A stretch of DNA of 64,000 nt, taken from contig JAIUOT010000049.1 of assembly GCA_020161015.1 (NCBI GenBank), forward strand, positions 92,101 through 156,100, written 5' to 3'. A program made the translations under genes and the position numbers. The stretch is from Actinomycetota bacterium. Lineage in GTDB: Bacteria > Actinomycetota > Actinomycetes > Propionibacteriales > Propionibacteriaceae. How positions within the stretch are numbered: position 1 is the stretch's first letter; every line of letters starts with the position of its first letter. The notes below the pieces were generated by a model. The model made no database searches, was not told the DNA's origin, and saw only the letters and a program-made list of their open reading frames with translations. Positions 63,217-64,000 of the stretch are shown here, one piece after another.

Positions 63217-63918
63217 ATGATGAGCGAACTGGTGCCCACGGATGACATCCCCCAGGACAGCGAGGCATTCGTCGCCTATGTGGTGGCACTGGTGGAGCAG
63301 GGTCGTCGGGTCGCGGCCGTCCAGGTAAACGCCGCGCTCACCGTGACGTACTGGCTGGTCGGGCGAGCGATCTCGGTCAACGCGCTCCGCCATGGTCGAG
63401 CCGACTACGGGCGGGAGATTCTTGCCTCGCTGGGGCAAGAATTGGGCGCCCGGTTCGGGGCCGGCTTCGACCCGTCGAACCTCAGCAGGATGGTGAGTTT
63501 CGCCCGCCAGTTCCCCGACTTCGCGCGAGTGTCGGAGTTGGCGCAGCAGTTGAGCTGGACTCACGTGAAGGCCCTTGTGGCCGTGAAGTCGGAACCTGCC
63601 CGGGCGTTCTACGCCGACGAGGCGGCGGCCAAGCACCTCAGCGTCCGGGAACTGCGGGCCGCGATCGAACGCAAGGCATACGAGCGGCGCGAGATCGCCA
63701 ACGCGCAGATCCCGGAGGGCTCTGCTGTCCCGCGGGATACGTTCCGCGATCCGCTGATCCTAGACGCGCTCGGCCTCAAGGACAGTTACCTGGAGAAGGA
63801 TCTGGAGGCGGCGATCCTGCGGGACATGCAGGCCTTCTTAATGGAGGTCCGCCGCGGCGGATTGGGATGCCGCGGAGTCGAAACTGGCGCTATTGGTCTG
63901 ATCGACCACCTGGGATAG
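63217..63918 (+). pseudogene. DUF1016 (YhcG-like) protein truncated before its nuclease domain
   Basis: The 233-residue reading frame contains the DUF1016 N-terminal region (VVALVEQGRRVAAVQVNAALTVTYWLVGRAISV, GREILASLGQELGARFGAGFDPSNLSRM, LSWTHVKALVAV) and enters the nuclease part (DPLILDALGLKDSYLEKDLEAAILRDMQAFLMEV). The usual continuation GxGFxFVGRQ... is replaced from about residue 210 by unrelated sequence (RRGGLGCRGVETGAIGLIDHLG). Full-length relatives are about 340 residues, so the PDDEXK core is missing. AAGGAG precedes ATG 63217; ATG 63220 is equally possible. Confidence 0.78.
63418..63442. promoter_or_regulatory. ATTCTTGCC-N7-GGCAAGAAT palindrome, intragenic copy
   Basis: Identical arms and spacing to the promoter copy; it encodes EILASLGQE in DUF1016. 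A second operator or autogenous RNA structure is possible. Confidence 0.65.
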
Positions 63919-63933
63919 GTCACCAACTGCTGT

Positions 63934-63955
63934 ATAGTCATGGGGTGCTGACTAT
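63934..63955. promoter_or_regulatory. Operator over the ArsR-type promoter
   Basis: ATAGTCA (63934-63940) and TGACTAT (63949-63955) are perfect 7-bp arms with 8 bp between. They overlap the -10 TATAGT (63933-63938) and the GTG start at 63945. Confidence 0.6.
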
Positions 63956-64000
63956 TGCTTCACGCCTCGACGTCATGAACCGGCTCGGCCGGGCCATGGC
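63945..64000 (+). CDS. Start of a CmtR-like ArsR/SmtB metal regulator (partial)
   Basis: The frame begins VLTIASRLDVMNRLGRAMA and runs off the window. It resembles the N-terminus of CmtR-type regulators (MLTCEMRESALARLGRALADPTR). TATAGT ends 6 nt before the GTG, which makes the transcript leaderless. Only 18 residues are visible, so the assignment is tentative. Confidence 0.55.
   Translation, partial: MLTIASRLDVMNRLGRAM

Noticed and set aside
60261..64000. A classical mercury-resistance operon
   Set aside because: Only a MerB-like protein is present; there is no MerA, transporter or MerR.

Overview
The window is high-GC DNA (about 70%) with an actinobacterial character. It carries a GTP-type PEP carboxykinase, a LysG-LysE pair, a tRNA adenosine deaminase with its actinobacterial partner protein, a translational-type ileS T-box, a class-2 IleRS, a LigB-type ATP ligase, and dnaX next to a small SRP RNA. 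The sugar PTS and dihydroxyacetone genes would suit a Propionibacteriaceae-like saccharolytic actinomycete, but the genus is inference. Many start codons sit 6-8 nt after a TANNNT -10 hexamer, so leaderless mRNAs look common.

Layout. 1-4.5 kb: a beta-glucoside operon (bglF-bglA-bglG) with its ribonucleic antiterminator and overlapping terminator at the left edge. 4.7-9.3 kb: a methyltransferase, a YqjM-like ene-reductase, and pckG coupled to a GH32/43-like glycosidase. 9.7-15.4 kb: tRNA-Arg, a rhomboid-like protein, lysG/lysE, a lipoprotein, ligB and an AlkA-like glycosylase. 15.4-22.1 kb: a histidine kinase fused to a degenerate receiver and LuxR domain, followed by a carbon cluster (class II aldolase, HAD phosphatase, DhaL-like, DhaK-like, transaldolase-like). 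22.1-34 kb: TadG/TadE, a DUF885 peptidase, GDPD, a TetR/MFS pair with a clear operator, menB, a PadR-HAAS-CPBP operon, a small-peptide locus, YbaK, GNAT and upp. 34.2-41.3 kb: tadA, tRNA-Ser(CGA), a sigma/anti-sigma fusion, a canonical dhaKLM operon and a K+/H+ antiporter. 41.3-46.7 kb: LytR_C, lysC, small membrane proteins, an oxidoreductase, VOC and rarD. 46.7-58.8 kb: a repeat-rich spacer, then ileS with a T-box, SHOCT, an Imm5-like protein, HAD, recR, ybaB, dnaX, SRP RNA, more repeats, a nitrilase and tRNA-Ser(GGA).

From tRNA-Ser(GGA) to the right end the content is accessory: AraC, DUF2000, a MerB-like lyase, an Imm5 protein, an excisionase-like HTH, ArdC, a truncated DUF1016 protein and the start of a CmtR-like ArsR regulator. 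This looks like part of an integrated mobile element; no integrase gene is visible.

The genes connect through triose and sugar-phosphate metabolism. The bgl operon imports and hydrolyses beta-glucosides, and two Dha kinase systems plus two aldolases feed the DHAP pool. Only one DhaM phosphodonor is present, so the first DhaK/DhaL pair either borrows it or has another donor or substrate. Strongest leads: the 15.4-22.1 kb cluster with its unusual regulator, the GTHH motif in IleRS, two intergenic palindromic repeat families, the sigma/anti-sigma fusion, and twin palindromes at the truncated DUF1016 gene.
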